Assembly: GCA_024635855.1 (NCBI GenBank)
Contig: JAGXHZ010000077.1
Coordinates: 1-48,560 of the forward strand
DNA from: Sulfuricurvum sp.
Lineage (GTDB): Bacteria; Campylobacterota; Campylobacteria; Campylobacterales; Sulfurimonadaceae
Direction of reading: 5' to 3'
Length of the DNA: 48,560 nt
In this document: piece after piece, positions 25,759 through 32,889 of the stretch
How the letters are laid out: each line of letters opens with the position of its first letter
Position numbering within the stretch: the first letter of the stretch is position 1
Translations under genes and position numbers: made by a program
Notes under the pieces: model-generated
The model's database searches: none
Told to the model about the DNA's origin: nothing
The model's input: only the letters and a program-made list of their open reading frames with translations

Positions 25759-26028
25759 TCAAAATTTCATTTGCATACAGCGCATTTCTTTGCCTAAGTG
25801 GGTATCAATACGATCTATACAGTCATACGCCCTACGGCTCAATGTTGTAATAACCTCCATTAGATTAGCAATATCCGTTAAGTGAATTTGTCCTACTGTT
25901 TTGTCGGCTCCGTCGTCTTCCTCTTTGTATGCGCCTAAATAAGTCATCTTAGAAATAGAATCTATTCTATGTAGTTGCGTTTTTAACTCATAAATAACGT
26001 CATCGACTGTTTGTACCGTTGCACCCAT
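25759..26028 (-). CDS. Element protein of unknown function, 89 residues
   Basis: Starts MGATVQTVDDVIYELKTQLHRID and ends GKEMRCMQMKF. It is mostly helical by composition (SISKMTYLGAYKEEDDGADK, TDIANLMEVITTLSRRAYDCIDRID), soluble and without recognisable motifs. The ATG abuts the TAA of the upstream HTH gene, with GGGG as binding site. It lies between the two copies of the 122-bp repeat and may have been brought in by that duplication. Confidence 0.6.
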   Translation of the reverse strand: MGATVQTVDDVIYELKTQLHRIDSISKMTYLGAYKEEDDGADKTVGQIHLTDIANLMEVITTLSRRAYDCIDRIDTHLGKEMRCMQMKF

Positions 26029-26223
26029 TTATTCCCCTTTGTAGTCTTTAACGATTTTGAGAGCATCATCTAAAGTGATCTCCAACTCTTTGAGCTTCGC
26101 TTCGCACTCAAACGATTTTTTAATCCTGGTGTAAAGCTCCGGGCGTTCCGTCTTCCATCGGCTGAATGTTACCGGGCTGATATTGATAGCGACGGCGATT
26201 TCTTTATCCTTGATATGTGCCAT
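26029..26223 (-). CDS. Small HTH DNA-binding protein (64 residues), probable element regulator
   Basis: MAHIKDKEIAVAINISPVTFSRWKTERPELYTRIKK is a compact helix-turn-helix of the phage-repressor/XRE-like kind, where the recognition helix would be SPVTFSRWKTE. A short helical tail, LKELEITLDDALKIVKDYKGE, follows. GGGGGAAC precedes the ATG. Right behind that binding site is the palindrome GTTATC-GAATT-GATAAC (26235-26251), suggesting autoregulation. Its last 122 bases are duplicated at 25599-25720. Confidence 0.7.
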   Translation of the reverse strand: MAHIKDKEIAVAINISPVTFSRWKTERPELYTRIKKSFECEAKLKELEITLDDALKIVKDYKGE

Positions 26224-26234
26224 GTTCCCCCTTT

Positions 26235-26251
26235 GTTATCGAATTGATAAC
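26235..26251. promoter_or_regulatory. Palindromic operator candidate before the small HTH gene
   Basis: GTTATC at 26235-26240 and GATAAC at 26246-26251 form a perfect 6-base inverted repeat with a 5-base spacer, just upstream of the binding site of the HTH gene starting at 26223. Confidence 0.5.
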
Positions 26252-26339
26252 GATGTGTTGATATTCGGCTCAAATCTTAGCGATATTTTGCCGATATTGT
26301 CAAGAGTAAAATTATCTAATAGTTAACAAATTGTATAAA

Positions 26340-26530
26340 ATACATACTTTTTATACTTAAATTGTTAATTAATCATATTGCTTAAGTTTACTTAGCAATA
26401 TGATAATAATCTCTCGAAACTTAGAAAAGTTATTCACATATCGATAATTTTAGGCTGTCAATCTGTGAATAGCGATATTTTTAAGGTTGAGTTTCCTTAA
26501 TTGCTTAACAATACGATAATAAACTGCAAA
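26340..26530. other. AT-rich origin-like segment with DnaA-type boxes, iterons and a palindrome
   Basis: The 26224-26652 gap has no gene. It contains TTATTCACA at 26430-26438 and TGTGAATA at 26464-26471 in inverted order, close to the TYATTCACN DnaA boxes described for Campylobacterota. Two 18-base near-identical repeats (TTAGCAATATGATAATAA at 26392, TTAACAATACGATAATAA at 26505; 16 of 18 match) resemble iterons. An inverted repeat spans 26372-26404 (ATCATATTGCTTAAG / CTTAGCAATATGAT). Together they suggest a replication origin or a complex operator of the element. Confidence 0.4.
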
Positions 26531-26652
26531 AATAGCCCTTTTTGGTTAACATAATGTGTATTATATTGAAAGTCTCCTTTGTAACCTTAAATGAGTAAAC
26601 AAATAATGATATTCATTATAATAATTCGGGAGTAGCCTATAGAAGCCGGATT

Positions 26653-27207
26653 TTATGAAATACCGTAAAGCTCCCGGACTATATCGGGCTGAACGATCCT
26701 ATCATGCAGCAGCTCTGCAACTCTTAACTCAGCTTTTGTACTTCGGAAGTTACCCCCGGATAGTTTATCAAGCAGATCAAGCAAATCAAACGTCAGCTCT
26801 GATACGGTGGCATTAGCTTCATTCATCGCGGCGATATCGCACTCAAACGTCGCCGCATCTTCGGGGTCAAGTTGCGAACGGTCGAATGCTTCCGGTCGTA
26901 GGCTCTCAAATTGCTTTATTTTCGTTAATACCTCGGTGATCTGCTGAGGTGTTGTATCTTCCTTGATCGGTTCGGGTTTACGCTTCCTATCGTTTGCCTC
27001 GCGCTGCGGGTCGCGTGTCGGGTCTTCCATACCTTTTAACGCTGCTTTAGCTTCTACGTACACGTACCACCGCTTTGATGATCCTGCCTTTTCGTGGCTA
27101 GGTATCCAACCTTGATTAACTAGGCTGATAAAATACGGGAGCTTTCCTTTGAATACTCCGGCTTGCCGTAACTTGTTTACGCATTCGGTCGCTGTAATTA
27201 ATTCCAT
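26653..27207 (-). CDS. Element protein with N-terminal DNA-binding-like domain, 184 residues
   Basis: The first 60 residues (ITATECVNKLRQAGVFKGKLPYF onward) resemble the winged HTH of excisionase- or Nu1-like proteins, in which a recognition segment is followed by KRWYVYVEAKAALKG. A basic linker (REANDRKRKPEPIKED) leads to a helical acidic C-terminal half, possibly for oligomerisation (LTFDLLDLLDKLSGG). A phage terminase small-subunit-like role is possible but no large subunit is present. A 17-base palindrome sits directly before its binding site. Function not assigned. Confidence 0.6.
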   Translation of the reverse strand: MELITATECVNKLRQAGVFKGKLPYFISLVNQGWIPSHEKAGSSKRWYVYVEAKAALKGMEDPTRDPQREANDRKRKPEPIKEDTTPQQITEVLTKIKQFESLRPEAFDRSQLDPEDAATFECDIAAMNEANATVSELTFDLLDLLDKLSGGNFRSTKAELRVAELLHDRIVQPDIVRELYGIS

Positions 27208-27530
27208 ATTTATCCTTTTTTGTGAAAGTTCACTGAACTTTTAAAATGCTTTGCTTTTAGGTGATTATTTTATATACGTAGTATATAACTTCAAAACTCA
27301 CCAAAGTTCAGCAAGTTCACGGGGCGAAAACTAGACAGTTTCCGCGAGTCTTAAGCCCCCCATAGGGGTTAACCCTTTCGGAGTACCTTTTTGCTTTTTA
27401 GTACTTCATTTTGCATACTGTACCCCTACACCGTAACCCGCTCAATTTTTGGCACGCTTTAAACATCGATGGTGTGGGCTTTTTCTTCGCTTTTCTGTGT
27501 ATCACTTAGAGCCATACACAACCTTAAGCA
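27208..27530. promoter_or_regulatory. Gene-free control region with operator-like palindromes
   Basis: AAAGTTC-ACT-GAACTTT at 27225-27241 is a perfect palindrome just upstream of the 184-residue gene, and the half-site AAAGTTCA recurs at 27303-27310. TATATAC-GTA-GTATATA (27271-27287) is a second one, in a likely promoter position. Between 27350 and 27420 small inverted repeats (CCCC/GGGG around 27357-27368, and AGTAC pairs near 27383-27404) may form the terminator of the integrase operon. No ORF is convincing. Confidence 0.45.
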
Positions 27531-28706
27531 CTAACGTAAGACATTTAGTACCTCCTTGTTGAATTGATCTGATGAGGTTTTACGCTCTATGTGATCGATC
27601 ATAGCGTCCGTTTCTTCACTACCATTGATTACTGCATTAACCGCTTTTTCAATGAGCGGCTGCACCCTTTCCATTGATAAATACTGCTGCACTGTTACGG
27701 GGTTTGTATGCCCTAATACGCTGCTTATATAGCTTGTGCTTACGCCGCGACTGTGTAACATTGAGGCTAAAAGGTTCCGCATGGCATGAAAGGTGAAGCG
27801 ATTCCACTCTGACGCTTTGCGTATCTGCTCGATCTGCGGCTGTATGTTGCTGTACTCTTTCCCCGTGCGGTGATTTTTGAATATCAGCCCCCGCCGTTTC
27901 CCTTGGATCTTTCTTAGTATGGTGGCGATTTCATCCGGTAGAGCGAATACAAAATCAATTCTTACCTTGGAATGATCGGCGGGGATCATGTATTGCATTG
28001 TTTTAAAATCGATATGATCCCATCGCATACGCAAAACCTCCGCCTTACGTCTCCCATATAGTCCGAATAGGAACACGCCGCGCATGACTGGATCGTGTAG
28101 AAACTCCGTGATTATTGCATCGTGTACCGCTTTAAATTTACCCATTGCATCCGTTACGATGGTCTTCTGTTGTGCCGCTATCACCTTGATATCATGCCGC
28201 CGCTCCAGTGGTAGCGTTTTGATTGTCTTATCTTCGAGAGCATGGCGGAGCGTTGCTTTTACAATATCAATAATCCCCTTGATCGTTGCCGGGGCTTTGC
28301 TTATCACTTCCGCTTTCACTTCATCGATGTGGTGAGGGCGTATGTCGATGAGGTTCATATCTCCCAAATAGGGGGCTATGTGGTTCCGGTAGGTGGCTTC
28401 TTGCATATCGCGCCATCGATGTGAGATATTTTTAACCGCCATCATACGGGCGAACATTTCCCCGAACGTTGCCGCATCAACAAAATAACCCGCTTTGATA
28501 TCGGCTCGAAACTCTGAGTATCGATCCAACGCCTCGCGGTATCGCTCTGATCCCTGTACCTCGATCATTACAAACATGCTCCGGCGTATCTTTCTGATGT
28601 TCACCTCAAACATAAACCGCGTGGGGTCTTGGGTGTGTTGCTTTATGCCGATGAGGTAGCCGCCGCGATACGTCACCCGCTTCCATTGCTTCGATTCAAA
28701 CGGCAT
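27531..28706 (-). CDS. Tyrosine recombinase/integrase 1 of the element
   Basis: 391 residues: an N-terminal arm-binding region, a SAM-like core-binding domain (about 90-170, FGEMFARMMAVKNISHRW onward) and a catalytic domain. Catalytic residues seen: Arg in LYGRRKAEVLRMRW, the H-x-x-R box in FHAMRNLLASML, His in VLGHTNPVTV and the nucleophile Tyr in VQQYLSMERV. It ends the operon that begins with alpA and the HTH replication-like gene (9-base gap to the 80-residue gene). Its sequence type differs from the DUF4102-type integrase at 30951, so the island has two unrelated recombinases. Confidence 0.9.
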   Translation of the reverse strand: MPFESKQWKRVTYRGGYLIGIKQHTQDPTRFMFEVNIRKIRRSMFVMIEVQGSERYREALDRYSEFRADIKAGYFVDAATFGEMFARMMAVKNISHRWRDMQEATYRNHIAPYLGDMNLIDIRPHHIDEVKAEVISKAPATIKGIIDIVKATLRHALEDKTIKTLPLERRHDIKVIAAQQKTIVTDAMGKFKAVHDAIITEFLHDPVMRGVFLFGLYGRRKAEVLRMRWDHIDFKTMQYMIPADHSKVRIDFVFALPDEIATILRKIQGKRRGLIFKNHRTGKEYSNIQPQIEQIRKASEWNRFTFHAMRNLLASMLHSRGVSTSYISSVLGHTNPVTVQQYLSMERVQPLIEKAVNAVINGSEETDAMIDHIERKTSSDQFNKEVLNVLR

Positions 28707-28715
28707 AACACGCCC

Positions 28716-28958
28716 CTAAAATCTGCGGCGTTGCGCCATAGTTTCCCGATAATGGCGTTCTTCCTCGGCTTTGAAGTCCTCACACCATTTCCATGATGTT
28801 GACTTGCTAACGCTCCAATGTTTTGCCCATTTGTTTGATGATTCATGCCGTCCGCACTCCGTAAAAAAGAAAAACTCCAAAGCCGCCATCGCTTTTTTGC
28901 GCTTCCCTTGGTCGTATAGTTGCATGATATAATCGGCGGGGATCGTGTCAAAACTCAT
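28716..28958 (-). CDS. Small HTH-like element protein, 80 residues
   Basis: MSFDTIPADYIMQLYDQGKRKKAMAAL leads to a possible helix-turn-helix (WAKHWSVSKSTSWKWCEDF) and a basic end (ETMAQRRRF). I chose this frame over an overlapping 92-residue frame because its ATG overlaps the preceding stop by 4 bases. It lies within the alpA-rep-integrase operon and is probably involved in replication or gene control. No family recognised. Confidence 0.6.
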   Translation of the reverse strand: MSFDTIPADYIMQLYDQGKRKKAMAALEFFFFTECGRHESSNKWAKHWSVSKSTSWKWCEDFKAEEERHYRETMAQRRRF

Positions 28959-29182
28959 CCGTTCCCCTTTAAAATCCCGTTATCTTGCAAGTGTAGGGCT
29001 AAATGTTCCGCTAAGTCATAAAGAACGCTATAGCATAGCTCAGGGCGGTATCCTCTCGCCATAACTTCATCATCAAGCCTCACAATTAGCTCACACGCTC
29101 TTTCAACGCTCAAACACGTTGATACCTTAACCTCATCAATAATTTCGCTTATAGCCTCTTTAGCGGTCGTTTTATCACTCAT
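28955..29182 (-). CDS. Small helical element protein, 75 residues
   Basis: MSDKTTAKEAISEIIDEVKVSTCLSVERACELIVRLDDEV...ILKGNG is soluble, acidic and probably all-helical. The start overlaps the HTH replication-like gene by one base, and its 3' end overlaps the 80-residue gene by 4, so it is clearly a translated part of the operon. Family unknown. Confidence 0.6.
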   Translation of the reverse strand: MSDKTTAKEAISEIIDEVKVSTCLSVERACELIVRLDDEVMARGYRPELCYSVLYDLAEHLALHLQDNGILKGNG

Positions 29183-29952
29183 TACACCGCCTCCAATATC
29201 TTATTAAGACTTTCTAACGTCGATATTACTATTTTTTCATGTCGGTTTGTCTCTTTGTTTATCATCTCCAAAATATAACCGCCATCCTTTCGGGGTGTTA
29301 TATTGCTTACGCTCCCGATCATCTCACCTAACGAGGTGTTAACCTTGCATTCTTTACCGTAGTATTGTGCTTTCATCTCACGGCTGATATGTTCCGGTAT
29401 CCATTGCTCAAAAGCGTATAGCGTTGATTGATCCTCACTCATAAACTTTTTAATGAGTTCTCTTTTATATGCCGGCTCGTTTTTGATATTTCGGGTACTT
29501 TTTATAACTTCATCAATATAAGAATCTATCGCTTTTTTATCGGATAAAAAATCCCCCTCTCTCTCTTTCTTAGAACAGGTATTACTTAGCGTCCGTTTTA
29601 CCGTGTCCGGTTTTGCGGACGGGGTGTCCGTTTTTCGGGATACGGTTCCGCGTCCTTTGACCGCTTTAATCTCATACTCATAAGCGGTATATCTGCCGTC
29701 TGTTCTTATCTCGCTACGGGTTAACCATCCACGCTCAATGAGCCTTTTAATCGATTTTGATACTGAGGTTTTGCCCTCTTTGACCTGTGACGCCAACCCA
29801 CGCACCGAAAAGCTCCACCCCTCCGGCTTTGAGAACATGAAGACGTATAGCCCCTTATCTCTCAAATACAGTTCATTATCGCTTATCAGCTCATTACTTA
29901 CGGTTGTATATGGCGTTCTTTGCTTCCGTAGTATGCTGTTTTGTTTATGCAC
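29182..29952 (-). CDS. HTH replication-type protein (phage replisome organiser-like)
   Basis: 256 residues. Residues 10-95 form a winged helix of the HTH_36 kind (YTTVSNELISDNELYLRDKGLYVFM and FSVRGLASQVKEGKTSVSKSIKRLIERGWL) as seen in replication-initiation proteins of phages and mobile elements. A Lys/Arg-rich linker (KGRGTVSRKTDTPSAKPD) leads to a helical section, and a C-terminal beta-rich part follows (SLGEMIGSVSNITPRKDGGYI). The gene overlaps alpA by 8 bases. It is the best candidate initiator for the origin-like segment at 26340-26530. Assignment is by fold pattern and context. Confidence 0.65.
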   Translation of the reverse strand: MHKQNSILRKQRTPYTTVSNELISDNELYLRDKGLYVFMFSKPEGWSFSVRGLASQVKEGKTSVSKSIKRLIERGWLTRSEIRTDGRYTAYEYEIKAVKGRGTVSRKTDTPSAKPDTVKRTLSNTCSKKEREGDFLSDKKAIDSYIDEVIKSTRNIKNEPAYKRELIKKFMSEDQSTLYAFEQWIPEHISREMKAQYYGKECKVNTSLGEMIGSVSNITPRKDGGYILEMINKETNRHEKIVISTLESLNKILEAV

Positions 29953-30130
29953 TTACAGCCCCCGCCGTTGATCGTGAAGTGACAAAATTTTCCAATTCTG
30001 TTTTAGCCCAAACCGTTACACGGTCACTAAGTTTGATTGATTTAATTTTGCCTTGCTTTGTGAATAGCCATAGTGTTGATTGCCCTATGCCTAAAAATTC
30101 AGCTGCTTTTTTTGCTCTAAGATGATCCAT
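29945..30130 (-). CDS. AlpA-family excisionase/regulator
   Basis: 61 residues: MDHLRAKKAAEFLGIGQSTLWLFTKQGKIKSIKLSDRVTVW is the winged-helix (MerR/AlpA-like) DNA-binding unit, with a turn after GIGQS and a basic wing. AlpA proteins act as recombination directionality factors and as activators of integrase genes in P4-like islands and phage satellites. It is the first gene of its operon, preceded by a 132-base gap, and overlaps the HTH replication-like gene by 8 bases. Confidence 0.85.
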   Translation of the reverse strand: MDHLRAKKAAEFLGIGQSTLWLFTKQGKIKSIKLSDRVTVWAKTELENFVTSRSTAGAVSA

Positions 30131-30262
30131 GATAGTAACCCCTTGATGTACTGCTTAAGATGGTATTGCAGTGTATTAGTTTAAACGTGGAAATTTTAGG
30201 GTGTTATGATGGGAGAGTGTTAGCTTTTTTTTTGCCAATATTTCGGCATAAAATCGGAATGT
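30131..30262. other. Short gene-free stretch before alpA
   Basis: 132 bases with a run of nine T at about 30225-30233 and AT-rich promoter-like sequence. It presumably holds the alpA operon promoter. Nothing else is convincing. Confidence 0.3.
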
Positions 30263-30958
30263 TTATGAATAGGCTTTGTTAATGTCTGATAGCAAAATAG
30301 TTGTTATACTATCCGGCGTTTGATCGGTGTAAACTCTTGGTATTTCAAGATGTTTATATGCTTCATTTTCCTTACATTCAAGTCCAATAATAAAATAATC
30401 CGTTTTTTTATCTTTAAGAGATGTCCCGTAGTAAGTATCTATAATTGCATTAGAAGTTTTTTTAGGGGCTTTATACCCTCCATTTTTTAAAACATCAACG
30501 ATCATATAATAAGCAATTACATGAGCGTCACGCACTCTTACGGTATTATCGAATGTATCAATAAATTTTCTATAATCTTTATCTAGTTGTTTAGATTTTG
30601 CATAATATCCGCCTTGGTATGGCAATTCTGTAAAAAAAACTTGCCCCGATGCTTGGTCATATTCTCGTTCTCCTACTGCATTAATTTCAGCATACATAGA
30701 TATTAATCTTGCACTTAATTCATCATATTCTATACATGTTTCATTAGATACATAAGGTCTTATATTATTGACTAATTTAATCGTTTTTAAAATATCCGAT
30801 AAATGCGAATCAATAACCCTTTTAAATCGATGTGTTGAATTTTCAATATATGTGATAATTGGGTCAGCTCTGTTTATGAGTATATCGGCAATAATATTCG
30901 CGGTATCTGTAGAAATTGAATAATTTTTCAATAACTCAAAAAGGTCTTTGTTATCCAT
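30263..30958 (-). CDS. Element protein of unknown function cotranscribed with the integrase
   Basis: 231 residues from the ATG at 30956-30958 (MDNKDLFELLKNYSISTDTA), chosen because it overlaps the integrase stop (ATGGATAA) and has GAGG upstream; a start 5 codons earlier is possible. The protein is soluble and helix-rich, with VMxx-type segments (DAHVIAYYMIVDVLKNGGYK) and a C-terminal DYFIIGLECKENEAYKHLEIPRV. No family recognised. Low GC compared with the neighbouring alpA operon suggests a separate origin. A cargo gene of the element, possibly defence, is conceivable. Confidence 0.65.
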   Translation of the reverse strand: MDNKDLFELLKNYSISTDTANIIADILINRADPIITYIENSTHRFKRVIDSHLSDILKTIKLVNNIRPYVSNETCIEYDELSARLISMYAEINAVGEREYDQASGQVFFTELPYQGGYYAKSKQLDKDYRKFIDTFDNTVRVRDAHVIAYYMIVDVLKNGGYKAPKKTSNAIIDTYYGTSLKDKKTDYFIIGLECKENEAYKHLEIPRVYTDQTPDSITTILLSDINKAYS

Positions 30959-32246
30959 GACTTTTAACCTCATCGAGATAATCAGCCCACCACTGTAAAA
31001 GCTCCCGCATTTGTTCGGTGTAGTCGGCTTTGTGGGTGTAGGCTCTGACTACTTTATTACCCTCTTGATGATCGAGTACCGCTTCCATTGTCTCAAAGGT
31101 TGCCCCGTGCTCTTTGTGGTGTGTTCGTGCCAAACTTGCAAAAGTACCCCTAAAACTGTGTAAAGTTTGTTTACGTCCGTTTACCTCATCATTAAAACCC
31201 ATTCGCCCTAATGCCCTGCTCGCACTTACTTTATTAACGTGGTTTTTCATATTTCTTGAACCGTGAAAAACCCATTTCCCCCATCCTGTAATCTCTTTGA
31301 TCTCTTTGAGGATTGATATTGCTTGATGAGGCAAAGGGAGTATAAAAACAGATAGATTTTTATTTTTAACTTTCATTTCTGATCGTGGGATCGTGATAAT
31401 TGCTTTCTCAAAGTTCACGCTTTCCCATTTCAGCTTACAAAGGTTATCCGCCCTCAATGGTAGCAACGACACAAAGCGTAAAACATTTTTAACAATTACG
31501 CCCCCGTCTCCTTTGTAGGTGTCAATGGATCTCAAAAGTTCCCCTAATATTTTCTCATCGGTAATTTTTGCATAATTTGTTTTTTCCCCTTTTGGTACGA
31601 CGCTCTTATCAATCCTCAACGTGATATTTAAGTCTATGTACTCATGGCTCACTGCATACGTCCACAAACGGTTACAATCGACAAATAGCCGGCTTGCCGT
31701 TTCGGGGGTAGCTTTCCCCTTTTCGGTAATGATCTTCAATAATTCGCCGTGGGTGATTTCGCTTATCTGTTTTGATGAGGTGACAACGTGGTTTTCGTCA
31801 TACTTGCAAAAATGAGGGAAAATATCACGCTCAAACGCTCTCTTTCGCTTTGTAGCGGTTATTTCGGCACTCTTAAGGGTAGATAGCCATTCGTAGGTGA
31901 TGAGGTGAAATTGAGTGGTTAATGTGGTTTGTGCTTCCATCTCTTTTTCTTGGATGATAGCTTTGATCTCTTTTTTCTCTTGTATCGGGTCGATACCGTT
32001 TAAAACTTTGCTTTTGAGTTCGTCACGTTTGGCTCTTGCATCTTTGAGAGATACGGCGGGATAAGTTCCTCCAGTGGTCTTTTTGGCTTTGCCATCAATC
32101 GTGTAGCGTATCTCCCAAATTTTTCTACCATCGGGCTTAATGATGAGTTGTAAGCCGTTCCCGTCGGGAAGTGAATATTCTTTGTCTCTTGGCTTTGCGC
32201 TCTTGATCTCTGTATCTGTAAGTGGTGATACTTTCCTATTCGCCAT
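30951..32246 (-). CDS. P4-type tyrosine integrase (DUF4102 N-terminus) for ssrA insertion
   Basis: 431 residues. The N-terminal DUF4102/arm domain is LTDTEIKSAKPRDKEYSLPDGNGLQLII with WEIRYTIDG and KARAKRDE-like KDARAKRDELK. The catalytic domain has Arg in LLPLRADNLCKLKWE, the H-x-x-R box HSFRGTFASLART, the late His in VLDHQEGNK and the Tyr in VVRAYTHKAD. Integrases of this class insert at the 3' ends of tRNA or tmRNA genes. The gene starts 200 bases from ssrA and reads inward, with an array of GTACATT sites (32259-32325) before it, so it is the likely integrase for the present location. Confidence 0.93.
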   Translation of the reverse strand: MANRKVSPLTDTEIKSAKPRDKEYSLPDGNGLQLIIKPDGRKIWEIRYTIDGKAKKTTGGTYPAVSLKDARAKRDELKSKVLNGIDPIQEKKEIKAIIQEKEMEAQTTLTTQFHLITYEWLSTLKSAEITATKRKRAFERDIFPHFCKYDENHVVTSSKQISEITHGELLKIITEKGKATPETASRLFVDCNRLWTYAVSHEYIDLNITLRIDKSVVPKGEKTNYAKITDEKILGELLRSIDTYKGDGGVIVKNVLRFVSLLPLRADNLCKLKWESVNFEKAIITIPRSEMKVKNKNLSVFILPLPHQAISILKEIKEITGWGKWVFHGSRNMKNHVNKVSASRALGRMGFNDEVNGRKQTLHSFRGTFASLARTHHKEHGATFETMEAVLDHQEGNKVVRAYTHKADYTEQMRELLQWWADYLDEVKSHG

Positions 32247-32258
32247 AATGTACCCCTT

Positions 32259-32325
32259 GGTAATGTACTTTGAAAATCAATTATTCAAAGTACATTACCA
32301 TAAAGTACATTTAAAAGTACATTGG
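32259..32325. repeat. Right arm-type repeat array and 16-bp perfect palindrome before the integrase
   Basis: GGTAATGTACTTTGAA (32259-32274) and TTCAAAGTACATTACC (32284-32299) are exact reverse complements around a 9-base loop. Two more AAAGTACATT follow at 32302 and 32314, and the last 24 bases match 25167-25190 (22 of 24). The array can serve both as integrase arm sites and as an operator over the integrase promoter. Confidence 0.7.
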
Positions 32326-32446
32326 AAACGTGGACGTAGTTAGATTACTTGAATACGTGCTAGAGGCTAAATAGCTATAGAAGTGCCTATTTGATGGGGT
32401 TTTATTTGTATTTTTGGGGTGTATTAAAGGGGGTTAAATTGTAAGT

Positions 32447-32818
32447 TGGTGGAGGCGTCCGGGATTGAACCGGAGTCCTAAACCAAGATTGTAAAGGCGT
32501 CTACATGCTTAGTTTCGTTGTTTGTGTTTCAAACGCCTTCACACAACGAGCAAAGTTACGGCATTCAATTCTCTAAATTCATTCAAGTCCGAGACATTCC
32601 AAGAATATAGCTATCACAGGGGTTATACGCCAAGCCCTTCCAGTTATAGCATAGGAAGGTAGCGCAGTCCTAAAGTTTAGTTAAACTTACGCTACAGCGT
32701 AAGCAGGACGGTAATTAGTATTGTTTGCGTTTAAGCAAGTGTGAGCCGTGTAACGGAATTGCTCAGTCCGACGATGCAACCTAAACCTTCTTGATCCAGT
32801 CGAAGCCATGTCGCCCCC
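32447..32818 (-). ncRNA. ssrA: tmRNA (ssrA)
   Basis: The 5' end GGGGGCGACATGGCTTCGAC (from 32818) pairs with CGCCTCC of the encoded CGCCTCCACCA 3' end (32447-32457), making the 7-base acceptor stem. The T-arm GGTTCAATCCC is present. The tag frame at 32687-32728 reads ANNTNYRPAYAVA then TAA. It rescues ribosomes stalled on broken mRNAs and tags the product for proteolysis. Its 3' end is the attachment site next to the integrated element. Confidence 0.95.
32687..32728 (-). other. tmRNA proteolysis tag reading frame
   Basis: GCA AAC AAT ACT AAT TAC CGT at the start, with GCT GTA GCG TAA at the end, gives ANNTNYRPAYAVA. The resume codon is GCA. The ending AVA differs from the usual AA or AKAA ends. 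Confidence 0.85.
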
Positions 32819-32845
32819 ACAGTGGATAACCGAAGTTATTTCAAC

Positions 32846-32851
32846 ATTATA
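32846..32851 (-). promoter_or_regulatory. -10 box of ssrA
   Basis: TATAAT on the minus strand, 28 bases before the mature 5' end at 32818, which fits transcription followed by RNase P trimming. Confidence 0.55.
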
Positions 32852-32889
32852 CCGAAAGCTTTGTAAATGAAATCATGATTTTATACATC

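Noticed and set aside
28673..28951. 92-residue frame overlapping the 80-residue island gene
   Set aside because: The alternative frame at 28716-28958 has the 4-base coupled start and fits the operon; this one overlaps the integrase start.
26285..30243. TTTTGCC(A/G)ATATT near 26287 and 30230 as attachment sites of the inner integrase
   Set aside because: Only about 12 bases match in AT-rich DNA; too weak to call.
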